Of a stretch of DNA of 64,000 nucleotides, positions 52,807-61,598 are shown one piece after another. This DNA is from Methylobacterium sp. Leaf108 (GTDB taxonomy: Bacteria; Pseudomonadota; Alphaproteobacteria; Rhizobiales; Beijerinckiaceae). Below the pieces are notes generated by a model, which was given only the letters and a program-made list of their open reading frames with translations, was not told the DNA's origin and did no database searches. The stretch covers positions 379,501 through 443,500 of the forward strand of contig NZ_LMND01000012.1 in NCBI RefSeq assembly GCF_001423265.1. The letters are read 5' to 3'. The position numbers and the translations under genes were made by a program. Each line of letters starts with the position of its first letter. Position 1 is the first letter of the stretch.

Positions 52807-54057
52807 ATGTCGTCAGGCAAAGCCGTTCCCGTCTCGCCCCTGGCCCCCGAGACGATCCCCGACCTGCCGGCCCTCGACGGCGTCGGGATCGCCACGGCGC
52901 AGGCCGGCATCCGGTATGCCGGGCGCACCGACGTGCTCTACCTCTCGCTGGCCGAGGGCACGCAGGCGGCGGGCGTCTTCACCCGCTCGAAATGCCCCTC
53001 GGCACCGGTGGACTGGTGCCGCGCCGCTCTCGAGAGCCCCGGCGCCCGCGCCCTGGTGGTCAACTCGGGCAACGCCAACGCCTTCACCGGCGCCCTCGGC
53101 CGCGATGCGGTGGTGCTCACCGCCGCCATCGCCGCGCGCGCCGCCGGCTGCCGGCCCGAGGACGTGTTCATCGCCTCCACCGGCGTCATCGGCGAGCCGC
53201 TGGACGCCAACAAGTTCGAGGGCGTGCTGGCCGATTGCGCCGGCCGCACCGAGGCCGGCTCTGCCGCCTGGGCGGCGGCGGCGCAGGCGATCATGACCAC
53301 CGACACCTTCCCCAAGCTCGCCACCCGCCGCGCCGAGATCGACGGGGTCAGCGTCACCATCAACGGCATCGCCAAGGGGGCGGGCATGATCGCCCCCGAC
53401 ATGGCGACGATGCTCGCCTTCGCCTTCACCGACGCGGCGCTGCCGCAGGCGGTGCTGCAGGCGCTGCTCTCGGCCGGTACCGCCAGGAGCTTCAATTGCG
53501 TCACGGTGGACGGCGACACCTCCACCTCCGACACGCTGATGCTGTTCGCCACCGCCAAAGCCGGCAACCCGGCGGTCGCTGATGCCGCCGACCCGCGCCT
53601 GTCCGGCTTCAAGGCGGCCCTCGACGACCTCCTCATCGAGCTCGCCCAACTCGTGGCCAAGGACGGCGAGGGCGCGCGCAAGTTCGTCACCGTCGAGGTC
53701 GGCGGTGCCGCGGACGACGCCTCCGCCCACCGGATCGCGATGTCGATCGCCAACTCGCCCCTGGTCAAGACGGCCATCGCCGGCGAGGACGCCAACTGGG
53801 GCCGGGTCGTCATGGCGGTGGGCAAGGCCGGCGAGCCGGCCGACCGCGACCGGCTCTCGATCTGGTTCGGCGACATCCGCGTCGCCCACCAGGGCGCGCG
53901 CGATCCGGCCTACAGCGAGGAGGCCGCCAGCGCGGTGATGCGCGAGCCCGACGTGACCGTGCGGGTCGACATCGGCCTGGGCGACGGCACGGCCCGCGTG
54001 TGGACCTGCGACCTCACCTCCGGCTACATCGCCATCAACGGGGACTACCGGTCGTGA
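52807..54057 (+). CDS. argJ: glutamate N-acetyltransferase / amino-acid acetyltransferase
   Basis: 416 residues from ATG 52807 (GTG 52780 is an alternative). Bifunctional or monofunctional acetyl transfer in the cyclic arginine pathway: acetylornithine to glutamate, and in bifunctional forms acetyl-CoA to glutamate. The precursor cleaves itself before Thr201 in [14 protein letters not shown], giving alpha and beta chains. [33 protein letters not shown] and [18 protein letters not shown] are all present; the C-terminus ends IAINGDYRS. mutT follows 22 bases later. Confidence 0.95.
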   Translation: MSSGKAVPVSPLAPETIPDLPALDGVGIATAQAGIRYAGRTDVLYLSLAEGTQAAGVFTRSKCPSAPVDWCRAALESPGARALVVNSGNANAFTGALGRDAVVLTAAIAARAAGCRPEDVFIASTGVIGEPLDANKFEGVLADCAGRTEAGSAAWAAAAQAIMTTDTFPKLATRRAEIDGVSVTINGIAKGAGMIAPDMATMLAFAFTDAALPQAVLQALLSAGTARSFNCVTVDGDTSTSDTLMLFATAKAGNPAVADAADPRLSGFKAALDDLLIELAQLVAKDGEGARKFVTVEVGGAADDASAHRIAMSIANSPLVKTAIAGEDANWGRVVMAVGKAGEPADRDRLSIWFGDIRVAHQGARDPAYSEEAASAVMREPDVTVRVDIGLGDGTARVWTCDLTSGYIAINGDYRS

Positions 54058-54079
54058 GCGTCTTCGTGAGCGCCACGGC

Positions 54080-54484
54080 ATGAGGCTCCTCCTCGTCGTC
54101 GCGGTGGCCCTCGTCGACACGGACGGCCGGGTGCTGCTGGCGCAGCGCCCGCCGGGCAAGCAGCTCGCCGGGCTCTGGGAGTTCCCCGGCGGCAAGGTCG
54201 AGGCCAACGAGCGGCCGGAGGACACGCTGATCCGCGAACTGTCCGAAGAGCTCGGGATCACGGTCGCCGAGCCGTGCCTGGCGCCGCTGACCTTCGCGAG
54301 CCACGCCTATCCCGATTTCCACCTGCTGATGCCGCTCTACGTCTGCCGGCGCTGGGAGGGTACGCCCGCCCCCCTCGAAGGCCAGGCCCTGGCCTGGGTG
54401 CGCCCGCGCGACCTCAGGGACAAGCCGATGCCCCCGGCCGACGCGCCGCTGATCCCGGTCTTGGTGGATCTGCTGGGACCGTAA
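54080..54484 (+). CDS. mutT: (deoxy)nucleoside triphosphate pyrophosphohydrolase, MutT-like
   Basis: 134 residues. The complete Nudix box GxxxxxExxxxxxxREUxEExGU is seen in GKVEANERPEDTLIRELSEE, followed by LGI. Together with LLLVVAVALVDTDGRVLLAQRPPGK and the closing WVRPRDLRDKPMPPAD it is like MutT that hydrolyses 8-oxo-dGTP. In Alphaproteobacteria mutT frequently follows argJ, which supports this call. Confidence 0.9.
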   Translation: MRLLLVVAVALVDTDGRVLLAQRPPGKQLAGLWEFPGGKVEANERPEDTLIRELSEELGITVAEPCLAPLTFASHAYPDFHLLMPLYVCRRWEGTPAPLEGQALAWVRPRDLRDKPMPPADAPLIPVLVDLLGP

Positions 54485-54598
54485 GGTGAGGACGACCGCC
54501 GAGTGCCACGGCAGGGTGCCGCGCATCAAACAGGTGCCGACGAACGGTGGCGCCCCCATCGTGACCGCCTTCCTCGACCGTCGTCGGAGACGCCTCCC

Positions 54599-54796
54599 GT
54601 GAAGTCGCGGTACGATGCGGAGACGGACGCGCTGTCCGTGTGCTTCGCCGATGCTCCCGTCGTGGAGAGCGAGGAAGTGCGGCCCGGCCTCGTGCTGGAT
54701 TTCGACGCGACCGGGCGGATCGTGGCCGTCGAGATTCTCGACGCGTCGGAGCATTTGGCCATCGGTGCCGACCTCGAGCATTTCACGGCAGCTTGA
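54599..54796 (+). CDS. DUF2283 family small protein
   Basis: 65 residues from GTG 54599, preceded by GGAGACGCC. The DUF2283 pattern is complete: KSRYDAETDALSVCFADAP, EEVRPGLVLDFDATGRIVAVEILDAS. The family is soluble, ~60-75 residues, of unknown function and often found beside toxin-antitoxin or DUF4258 genes, but no such partner is present here. Longer upstream frames are rejected. Confidence 0.85.
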   Translation: MKSRYDAETDALSVCFADAPVVESEEVRPGLVLDFDATGRIVAVEILDASEHLAIGADLEHFTAA

Positions 54797-54859
54797 AGGC
54801 CGTTCCGCTCTGCGATGAGGCAATCGATCCGGTCTCAGGGAAAGACGTAGAGCATCGCC

Positions 54860-55210
54860 TCACCCCCTCGCGACCTCCTCGATGGCGTCGACCCGGCTGG
54901 GATAGAAGGCGAGGTGGTCCTTGATCGCGGCGACCTCCGCCTTGGGGTCCTCGTAGCTCCAGACCACGTCGGGCCGGAGCGTGCCGTCGACGGTCACCGC
55001 GTAGTAGCTGGCGTCGCCCTTGTGGGGGCAGTGGGTGCGGGTGGCGGTCCTGGTGAACAGCTCCCAGCGCACGTCGGCCCGCGGAATGTAGAGCACCGGA
55101 CTCGACCGGCCCTCCACCAGCCGCAGGGCGGCGTCCGATTCCGCCAGGACGATACCGCCGAGGGTGACGCGGACGCGGCTCGGGTTCGGGGCGATGCTGA
55201 TGGCGCTCAT
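54860..55210 (-). CDS. DUF427 domain-containing protein
   Basis: 116 residues from ATG 55210. The DUF427 pattern is clear: RVRVTLGGIVLAESDAALRLVE, LYIPRADVRWELF, TRTHCPHKGDASYYAV, DVVWSYEDPKAEVAAIKDHLAFYPSRVDA. The THCPHKGDASY segment is the family hallmark. Function is unknown; beta-rich fold. The start overlaps the stop of the upstream methyltransferase gene by 4 bases, so they are coupled. Confidence 0.9.
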   Translation of the reverse strand: MSAISIAPNPSRVRVTLGGIVLAESDAALRLVEGRSSPVLYIPRADVRWELFTRTATRTHCPHKGDASYYAVTVDGTLRPDVVWSYEDPKAEVAAIKDHLAFYPSRVDAIEEVARG

Positions 55211-56106
55211 GGCTCTCTCGACGGTTCGGTGACGGGGATGTGTTCGGTGGTGCCGAGCGCGTCGGCGAGGCGGGTGCGGGCGCTGCCGGGCCTGAGCGGC
55301 TTCTGCTGGCTGTCGTGCGGGGCCCATCCCGAGACCCAGACGATCTCGAAGCTCGCCCGCAGCCGCCCGTCCGCATCCGCGAACCGCTCGGCGTAGAGGG
55401 CGGCTGCGCGCAGCAGGGTGGCGCGGCGCAGCGGCGTGCGGCGGCGCTCGGTGAGGGCGTTGGTCATCCCCATCGCCCTCAGGTCGCGCATCAGGGCGAA
55501 GGGGTCGGCGTAGCGAACGGTGACGAGGTCGGCATCGGTGACGGGAAGGGCAAAGCCCGCCCGCTGCAGCAACCCGCCGATCGCGCGCACGTCGGCGAAG
55601 GGCGCCACCCGCGGGCTGACCCCGCCTTCGAGCTCGGCCTCGGCCTCGCCGAAGACCTGGCGCAGCTCGGTGAGGCTGCGCCCGCCCAGGAGGCAGCCGA
55701 CGAAGAGCCCGTCCGGCTTCAGGGCCCGGCGCAGTTGCACCAACGCGCCGGGCAGGTCGTTGACCTGATGCAGGGCCAGAAGCGACACCGCGAGGTCGAA
55801 GCGGCCGGGCGCCAGCGGCAGCGCCTCGGGGTCGCCCACCGCCGCGAGGTCGCCCGAACCGTCCGCGACCGGGGCGATCCGCACCACCGTCCCGGCCCGG
55901 CCGGAGGCACGCAGCCGCACCGCGGCGGCGGGGGTCGGCGTGGCCAGGTCCACCGCGAGGTCGAAGCGGCGCAGCACGGCGCCGAGCCGGTCGTCGAGAT
56001 CCTCCGCCGCGCGGTCCACGAGGAAGCCGGCATAGCCCCCACGGTGCGCGCGGATCAGGCGAGCGCGGATCAACGCGGTGTCGAACAGGGGCGGCGGAAC
56101 GGACAT
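55207..56106 (-). CDS. SAM-dependent methyltransferase-like protein (NDUFAF5-like)
   Basis: 299 residues from ATG 56106. Class I methyltransferase-like: DDRLGAVLRRFDLAVDLATPT, FDLAVSLLALHQVNDLPGAL, LKPDGLFVGCLLGGRSLTELR, then GGVSPRVAPFADVRAIGGLLQRAGF and DPFALMRDLRAMGMTNAL. This is the profile of NDUFAF5 homologues that act on complex I. The glycine-rich motif I is weak here (the PTPAAAVRLR region), so SAM binding is not certain. It heads an operon with the DUF427 gene. Confidence 0.82.
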   Translation of the reverse strand: MSVPPPLFDTALIRARLIRAHRGGYAGFLVDRAAEDLDDRLGAVLRRFDLAVDLATPTPAAAVRLRASGRAGTVVRIAPVADGSGDLAAVGDPEALPLAPGRFDLAVSLLALHQVNDLPGALVQLRRALKPDGLFVGCLLGGRSLTELRQVFGEAEAELEGGVSPRVAPFADVRAIGGLLQRAGFALPVTDADLVTVRYADPFALMRDLRAMGMTNALTERRRTPLRRATLLRAAALYAERFADADGRLRASFEIVWVSGWAPHDSQQKPLRPGSARTRLADALGTTEHIPVTEPSREP

Positions 56107-56230
56107 GATCCTCTCACATGGAGCAGCGGCGGCGGGCGGCCAGCCTCGCCGCGGTGGCGATACCACCAGGAACGTTCGTACGAACGACGGCGTTCTTTCA
56201 TCCGTCGATCCAGCAGTGGGACATCGTCAC

Positions 56231-56452
56231 ATGACATCCACGATCATCAGACACACGGTCCTGGGGTTTGCCATGGCCCTCGCCGTCCTCGGCGCCGCGC
56301 CGGAGGCACAGGCCAAGGGCTGCATCAAGGGCGCCATCGTCGGTGGCGTCGCCGGCCACATGGCCGGCCACGGCGTGATGGGTGCCGTCGCCGGCTGCGC
56401 CGTCGGCCGCCACCAGGCCAACAAGCAGGACAAGCAGACCACCACGCGCTGA
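56231..56452 (+). CDS. small glycine-zipper-like secreted protein
   Basis: 73 residues from ATG 56231. Signal peptide (TVLGFAMALAVLGAAPEAQA), then a glycine-zipper-like stretch (KGAIVGGVAGHMAGHGVMGAVAGCAVG) with two Cys and a hydrophilic tail ending in Lys/Gln/Thr. The pattern suggests a short membrane-interacting or self-assembling peptide. An ATG at 56078 would extend the protein with an unrelated leader. Function unknown. Confidence 0.7.
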   Translation: MTSTIIRHTVLGFAMALAVLGAAPEAQAKGCIKGAIVGGVAGHMAGHGVMGAVAGCAVGRHQANKQDKQTTTR

Positions 56453-56554
56453 CCGAGCGCGACCCGCCCCGGCGGAACTCGCTCCCGCCGGGGCGCCGGC
56501 TTGCCAATGCATGCGTGCCGGGTAGGATCGCGGTCGTGCCGCGGACCAGCCTCG

Positions 56555-57319
56555 ATGCCCACCGCCCTCCGTCATCTGCGTTCGGGCCTCGCGACCGCCT
56601 GGACCGCGACCCTCGGCATCGTCTATCCGCCGACCTGCGTCGGCTGCGGCGGCGCCACCGCCGATCCCCACGCCCTGTGCCCGTCGTGCTGGTCGCGGCT
56701 GCGGCTGATCGAGGAGCCGGTCTGCCCGCGCCTGGGCACGCCCTTCCCCGTGGATCTCGGCGTCGGCCCTCTCCTGTCGCCGCGGGCCATCGCCGACCCG
56801 CCGGTGTTCGACCGGGCGCGGGCGGTGGCGATCCACGACGACGTCGCCCGCCGGCTCGTCCACCGCCTGAAGTACGAGGACCGCCTCGACCTCGCCGCCG
56901 CCATGGCCGGCATGATGGCGCGGGCGGGCGCGCAGCTGCTGGCGGAGGCCGACGCGGTCGTGCCGGTGCCGCTCCATCGCCTGCGCCTGTGGCGGCGGCG
57001 CTTCAACCAGGCCGCCCTCCTCGCGCGTCCGTTGGCGCGTCGGCACGGGCTCGCCTACGATCCCGCCTGCCTCGCCCGCGTCCGTGCGACCCGCTCGCAG
57101 GTCGGCCTGAGCCGCACGGCGCGGGCGACCAACCTCCAGGGGGCCTTCGCGGTCCCCAAGGACGCCAGGGCCCGGCTCCAGGGCCGGAGAATCCTCCTGA
57201 TCGACGACGTCAGCACCACCGGCGCCACCGCCAATGCCGCCGCCCGCGCCCTGATCCGCGGCGGGGCGGAGGCGGTCGACCTCCTCACCTTCGCCCTGGT
57301 TCCGGGCGGGGCCGACTAG
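56555..57319 (+). CDS. ComF family protein (phosphoribosyltransferase-like)
   Basis: 254 residues from ATG 56555 (ATG 56501 is an alternative). An N-terminal zinc-ribbon-like part (YPPTCVGCGGATADPHALCPSCW) is followed by the PRTase fold: AVVPVPLHRLRLWRRRFNQAALLARPLAR and the PRPP-binding motif ILLIDDVSTTGATANAAARAL near the C-terminus. ComF/GntX proteins are linked to DNA uptake and nucleotide metabolism; activity is not well established. Stands alone here. Confidence 0.9.
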   Translation: MPTALRHLRSGLATAWTATLGIVYPPTCVGCGGATADPHALCPSCWSRLRLIEEPVCPRLGTPFPVDLGVGPLLSPRAIADPPVFDRARAVAIHDDVARRLVHRLKYEDRLDLAAAMAGMMARAGAQLLAEADAVVPVPLHRLRLWRRRFNQAALLARPLARRHGLAYDPACLARVRATRSQVGLSRTARATNLQGAFAVPKDARARLQGRRILLIDDVSTTGATANAAARALIRGGAEAVDLLTFALVPGGAD

Positions 57320-57399
57320 AGATCGTCGCAAGCTCGCAGAGACACCCGAGAAACATCGGCGTGGTCGATGGGGGTGCCAGCGGACGACCGGGCTCGCGC

Positions 57400-57413
57400 G
57401 TTCCACGTGGAAC
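57400..57413. other. parS-like centromere site (perfect palindrome)
   Basis: GTTCCACGTGGAAC, a 14-bp perfect palindrome identical to the conserved core of bacterial parS sites (e.g. the Pseudomonas TGTTCCACGTGGAACC form) bound by ParB. It sits in the intergenic space between comF and the kinase gene. The related site at 18569-18582 differs in the final base. Confidence 0.7.
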
Positions 57414-57479
57414 ACCGCGTCCGGCCACCGGCAGGGCCGGAACCGCCGGGGACCGCACCGCGATGGAACGGAGGACGCC

Positions 57480-58934
57480 ATGGCCCGTCTCGTGAGCCGC
57501 ATCCTCGGGGCGGGTGCCGAGGGAACGCGAGCGATCGGCTCGCGGCCCCGCAGCGTCGGCGCCCAGCTCGCCCTGCTCGTGGTGCTGACGGTGGTCGTCA
57601 CGCATGTGCTCATCGCGGCGGCCTTCTTCCTGATGGGGCCGGCGAGCTTTGCCGGGGGCGACACCCCGGGCGGCAACACCAACCGGTTCGCCGTCATCCT
57701 GCGCATGATCGAGGCGACGCCCGAGGACAGGCGGCGGGCGATCTTCACCCTCGCCAAGGAGGTCGAGCCGGCCCTCGCCCTGACCTGGGAAGAGAGGACG
57801 GGGGAGGACGATCCGGCGGCGCAAGGGTCGGCGGCCTCGACGAACCATCCGCAGGGGCCGCGGCTGCTCCAGATCCTGGGGCCGGGCTATCGCCTCGTGC
57901 CGATGCCGTGGCGCGCCGGCGACGGCACCGAGGCCGGGCGCGTGGCGGTGGTCACCCCCGCCGGCCTGCGCATCTCGGCCACCCTGCCCTTCCGCCTGGG
58001 GCCGCTGCCGACGCGGTGGGGGCCGGTACTGGGCACGACCATCTTCCTCGCGATCATGCTCGTGGTGCTGTCGCTGTGGGCGGCCCGCGCCCTGGCGGCT
58101 CCCCTCAGGCGGCTGGCGGAGGCCGCCGAGGCCTTCGGCAACGTCGACGATTCCACCCCCCTGCCCGAGCGCGGGCCGGCGGAAGTGCTCACCGTCTCGC
58201 GGGCGCTCGGGCGGATGCGCGACCGCGTCAAGCGGCTCATCGACGACCGCACCCGGATGCTGGCGGCCATCAGCCACGACCTGCGGACCCCGATCACCCG
58301 GATGCGCCTGCGCGCGGAGTTCATCGAGGACGACCACGCCCGCGCCATGACCCTGCGCGACCTCGACCAGATGAACGCGCTGGTGGAGGCCGCCCTCTCC
58401 TACGTGCGCGACGGCCGCACCGACGAGCGCATGGGCACCCTCGACCTCGCCGCCCTGGTCCAGACCGTCTGCGACGGCTTCGCGGACGTGGGTGCCGACG
58501 TCGAGGCCGAGACCCTGCGCCACGTCCTCGTCAACGGCCGCTCGGACGACCTCTGCCGGGCGCTCACCAACCTCGTCGACAACGCCGTCAAGTACGGCGG
58601 GCGGGTGCGGGTGGGGATGTCGGCGACGGCGACGGGGGCGAGCGTATCGATCGCCGACGAGGGGCCGGGCATCCCGCCCGAGGAGCATGCGGCGATGCTG
58701 CGTCCCTTCGTGCGCGGCGACCGGGCGCGCAACCTCGACGGCACGCCCGGCTTCGGGCTCGGCCTGTCGATCGCGGTCGCGATCGCGGAGGCGCACGGTG
58801 GCAGCCTCGACCTGTCCGCCCGCGCGCCGCACGGCCTCGTGGCCACCCTCCACCTGCCGCGGGCCGGCGGGATGGCGCGGGTGGCCGAAGCGCCCTCCCC
58901 CCGGGTCGGCGAGGCGGCGGCGGCCGGGGCGTGA
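57480..58934 (+). CDS. sensor histidine kinase with HAMP domain
   Basis: 484 residues from ATG 57480 with GGAGGACGCC upstream. Two membrane segments (LALLVVLTVVVTHVLIAAAFFLM near 31-53 and GTTIFLAIMLVVLSLWAARAL near 183-203) flank a ~130-residue periplasmic part. A HAMP domain follows (APLRRLAEAAEAFGNVDD), then HisKA with His266 (AAISHDLRTPITRMRLRAEF), N-box region ALTNLVDNAVKYG, and DEGPGIPPE and GFGLGLSIAVAIAEAHGG. It resembles EnvZ-type kinases. No response regulator lies beside it; the OmpR-type regulator at 26482 is 30 kb away. Confidence 0.92.
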   Translation: MARLVSRILGAGAEGTRAIGSRPRSVGAQLALLVVLTVVVTHVLIAAAFFLMGPASFAGGDTPGGNTNRFAVILRMIEATPEDRRRAIFTLAKEVEPALALTWEERTGEDDPAAQGSAASTNHPQGPRLLQILGPGYRLVPMPWRAGDGTEAGRVAVVTPAGLRISATLPFRLGPLPTRWGPVLGTTIFLAIMLVVLSLWAARALAAPLRRLAEAAEAFGNVDDSTPLPERGPAEVLTVSRALGRMRDRVKRLIDDRTRMLAAISHDLRTPITRMRLRAEFIEDDHARAMTLRDLDQMNALVEAALSYVRDGRTDERMGTLDLAALVQTVCDGFADVGADVEAETLRHVLVNGRSDDLCRALTNLVDNAVKYGGRVRVGMSATATGASVSIADEGPGIPPEEHAAMLRPFVRGDRARNLDGTPGFGLGLSIAVAIAEAHGGSLDLSARAPHGLVATLHLPRAGGMARVAEAPSPRVGEAAAAGA

Positions 58935-59022
58935 ACCGGGCCCGGGCACGGTCCAGCCCCGCACAAGCGTCTCGCCCTATCCCGGCTGCGATCTTGAACG
59001 TCCCACCAGGGAGACAGCAGCC

Positions 59023-59895
59023 TTGAGCGTCCTCGTCGGCCTCGTCATCGCGATCGGTTCCATGCTCGGCGGCTTCGTCGCCATGGGCGGCCACCTGATC
59101 GTCATCTGGCAACCCTGGGAATACGTCATCATCTGCGGCATGGCCGCGGGCACCTTCGTCATCGCCAACCCGATGAAGACGGTGGTGGATTCCGGGCGCG
59201 CCTCCCTGGAGGCCCTCACCGGCAAGGTGCCCAAGCGCAAGGACTACCTCGCCCTGCTCGGGCTCCTGCACGCGCTGATGCGCGAGCTCAAGAACAAGCC
59301 CCGCAACGAAGTCGAGCCCCACCTCGACGACCCCGCCAATTCCGAGCTGTTCAAGGCCTATCCCGACGTCGCCAAGAACACCGACCTCGTGATGTTCATC
59401 TGCGACTACGCCCGCCTGATCCTGATCGGCAACGCCCGCTCCCACGAGATCGAGGCCCTGATGGACGAGGAGATCGGCAGCCAGCGCCGCGACGCGCTCA
59501 AGCCCTACGGCGCCATCACCACCGTGGCCGAGGCGCTGCCGGCGCTCGGCATCGTCGCGGCGGTGCTCGGCATCGTGAAGGCCATGGGGGCGCTGGACCA
59601 GTCGCCGCAGATCCTCGGCGGCCTCATCGGCGCGGCGCTGGTGGGCACCTTCGTCGGCATCTTCCTGTCCTACGGCATGCTCGCGCCCTTCGCGATCAAG
59701 GTGAAGACCACCCGCGAGAAGCAGGGCCGCGTCTACGTCATCGTCAAGCAGAGCCTGCTCGCCTACATGAACGGCGCCGTGCCGCAGATCGCGGTGGAGC
59801 ACGGCCGCAAGGGCATCTCGTCGGGCGACCGGCCCACCATCGACGAGGTCGAGAACGCGACCGTCACCGGCGGAGCCCAGCGGGAGGCCGCATGA
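59023..59895 (+). CDS. motA: flagellar motor stator protein MotA
   Basis: 290 residues from TTG 59023, chosen because it follows CCAGGGAGACAGCAGCC and gives the standard MotA beginning (SVLVGLVIAIGSMLGGFVAMGG). Stator subunit in the inner membrane that couples ion flow to rotation. Four membrane segments, the cytoplasmic charged loop (KDYLALLGLLHALMRELKNK) and the TM3/4 pair AEALPALGIVAAVLGIVKAMG and GGLIGAALVGTFVGIFLSYGM are present. It overlaps fliM by 4 bases (ATGA). motB is not adjacent. Confidence 0.95.
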   Translation: MSVLVGLVIAIGSMLGGFVAMGGHLIVIWQPWEYVIICGMAAGTFVIANPMKTVVDSGRASLEALTGKVPKRKDYLALLGLLHALMRELKNKPRNEVEPHLDDPANSELFKAYPDVAKNTDLVMFICDYARLILIGNARSHEIEALMDEEIGSQRRDALKPYGAITTVAEALPALGIVAAVLGIVKAMGALDQSPQILGGLIGAALVGTFVGIFLSYGMLAPFAIKVKTTREKQGRVYVIVKQSLLAYMNGAVPQIAVEHGRKGISSGDRPTIDEVENATVTGGAQREAA

Positions 59896-60833
59896 CCGAT
59901 CGACCGACCATCGAGCCGGGGCGCATCGACCTCAAGACCCGCCTCAAGGAGGCGGGCGACCTCTCCCTCGAACGGCTGCCGATGCTGGCGGTGGTGTTCG
60001 ACCGCCTCACCAGCGCCTGCACCGACAACCTCAAGCACCTCGTCGCCTCCTCGGTGTTCTTCTCGTTCAGCGGCGTGCGCAGCGGCCCCTTCGGCGAGAT
60101 GCTCGACGCCTACGAGGACAACGCGGTGGCGGGCATCTTCCACGCCGCCGAGTGGGACAGCCACATCCTGGTGGCCCTCGACCGCGACTTCATCTTCACG
60201 ATGGTCGAGGCCCTGTTCGGCTCGGACGGCGGCGAACCGCCGGTGGAGGACGAGCGGCCGTTCTCGGCGATCGAACTGCGGCTGGCCAACCTCGTGTTCG
60301 AGCAGATCGGCAAGGCGCTGGAATCCTCGTTCTCCCTGGTCTCGGCCACGACCTTCCGCATGGAGCGCGCCGAGACCCGGATGGAGTTCGCGGTGATCGG
60401 CGGGCGCACCAACAAGGCCGTCGAGGCCAAGTTCATGATCCAGTCGCTCAACCGGGGCGGCGAGATGTGCGTGCTGTTTCCGCAATCGGTGCTCAACCCG
60501 ATGCGGCCGAGCCTGTCCAAGGTCCTCACCGGCGAGTCCGCCGCCCGCGACCCGCACTGGACCCGGCAGATGGCGGCGGAGGTCCAGAAGGCGCAGGTCA
60601 CCCTGCGGGCGGTGCTCGAGGAGCGCACCCTGACGCTGGGCGAGATCGCCGACCTCAAGGTCGGCCAGGTGATCGGCCTCGACGCCACCCCGAGCACGCG
60701 GGTGATGCTCGAGGGCAACGACAGGCCGCTGTTCTGGTGCCATATGGGGCAGGCGCAGGGGTCCTACGTCCTGCGCGTCGACGAGGCCATTGCGCAGGGA
60801 AAGGAAGCCACCGAAGATGACGCCGCTCGTTGA
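59892..60833 (+). CDS. fliM: flagellar motor switch protein FliM
   Basis: 313 residues. Part of the C-ring that controls the rotation direction and binds CheY~P. The middle domain (LASSVFFSFSGVRSGPFGEM, DRDFIFTMVEALFGSD, FSAIELRLANLVFEQIGKAL) and the C-terminal SpoA domain (AQVTLRAVLEERTLTLGEIADLKVGQVIGL ... VMLEGNDRPLFWCHMGQ) match FliM; the N-terminal CheY-binding EIDAL-like peptide is not obvious. This is the divergent Rhizobiales-type FliM. The 3' end overlaps the next start by 17 bases. Confidence 0.93.
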   Translation: MTDRPTIEPGRIDLKTRLKEAGDLSLERLPMLAVVFDRLTSACTDNLKHLVASSVFFSFSGVRSGPFGEMLDAYEDNAVAGIFHAAEWDSHILVALDRDFIFTMVEALFGSDGGEPPVEDERPFSAIELRLANLVFEQIGKALESSFSLVSATTFRMERAETRMEFAVIGGRTNKAVEAKFMIQSLNRGGEMCVLFPQSVLNPMRPSLSKVLTGESAARDPHWTRQMAAEVQKAQVTLRAVLEERTLTLGEIADLKVGQVIGLDATPSTRVMLEGNDRPLFWCHMGQAQGSYVLRVDEAIAQGKEATEDDAAR

Positions 60834-61134
60834 CACCGTCCTGCTGCTGGCCCTGATCGCGACGAGCGCCTGCGTGGTGCCGATGTATCTCAAGCTCAAG
60901 CGCCTCGACCGGACGCAGGCCGAGTACGGCCGCATCTTCGCCCAGTCGGGCCAAGCGCTCCACAGCGCCGGCGAGGCGGTGCGCGGCTTCAGCACCGAGG
61001 GTCGCGAGATCCTCGAGGCGCTGACCGTGAAGATCGACGAGGCCCGCCGGACCCTGTCCGACCTCGAGGAGAGCCGCCGGCGCCTGACCTCGGAGGCCGC
61101 CACCTCCCGGGACGGCCACGCCCGCGGGGGCTAG
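60817..61134 (+). CDS. DUF6468 single-pass protein of the flagellar operon
   Basis: 105 residues from ATG 60817, overlapping fliM by 17 bases. One N-terminal membrane helix (LVDTVLLLALIATSACVVPMYL), then a long amphipathic coiled-coil region (KRLDRTQAEYGRIFAQSGQAL ... VKIDEARRTLSDLEESRRRL). DUF6468 is conserved between fliM and fliN in several Alphaproteobacteria. Its position in the switch operon suggests a motor-associated membrane tether, but there is no direct evidence of function. Confidence 0.78.
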   Translation: MTPLVDTVLLLALIATSACVVPMYLKLKRLDRTQAEYGRIFAQSGQALHSAGEAVRGFSTEGREILEALTVKIDEARRTLSDLEESRRRLTSEAATSRDGHARGG

Positions 61135-61210
61135 ACCCCTCCCGCGCCCCCTCCCGCGACCCCTCACCCGTCCCGCCTAGACCCCACACGACAACCCCCC
61201 AGAGCGGCCG

Positions 61211-61582
61211 ATGACCGACAGCCCCTTCGACCGAGCCGGCACCGCCCCCCCGGGTGCAGCGCCGGCCTTCCCGAACATCCCGCCGGCCGCCACGGGCGAG
61301 CCGCGGGTCGGCGACGGCCGCAACCTCGATTCGATCCTGCGCATCCCGGTCCTGATCCAGGTGGTGCTCGGCTCGGCGACCATGCCGGTGGCCGACCTGA
61401 TGAAGCTCGGCCGCGGCGCCATCGTCCCCCTCGACCACCGGGTCGGCGAGCCGGTGGACATCACCGTCAACGGCCGGGTCGTGGCCCGCGGCGAGATCGT
61501 GGTGGTGGAGGAGGACAATTCCCGCTTCGGCGTGTCGCTGACCGAGATCGTCGGCCCGGCCGACGCCGGCCAGAACGGCTGA
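61211..61582 (+). CDS. fliN: flagellar motor switch protein FliN
   Basis: 123 residues from ATG 61211. C-terminal SpoA domain: LDSILRIPVLIQVVLGSATMPVADLMKLGRGAIVPLDHRVGEPVDITVNGRVVARGEIVVVEE is the FliN/SpoA profile, ending FGVSLTEIV. The N-terminal ~40 residues are Pro/Ala-rich. It forms the base of the C-ring together with FliM and takes part in export. 16 bases separate it from fliG. Confidence 0.93.
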   Translation: MTDSPFDRAGTAPPGAAPAFPNIPPAATGEPRVGDGRNLDSILRIPVLIQVVLGSATMPVADLMKLGRGAIVPLDHRVGEPVDITVNGRVVARGEIVVVEEDNSRFGVSLTEIVGPADAGQNG

Positions 61583-61598
61583 GGCGGGACACGCGGCG

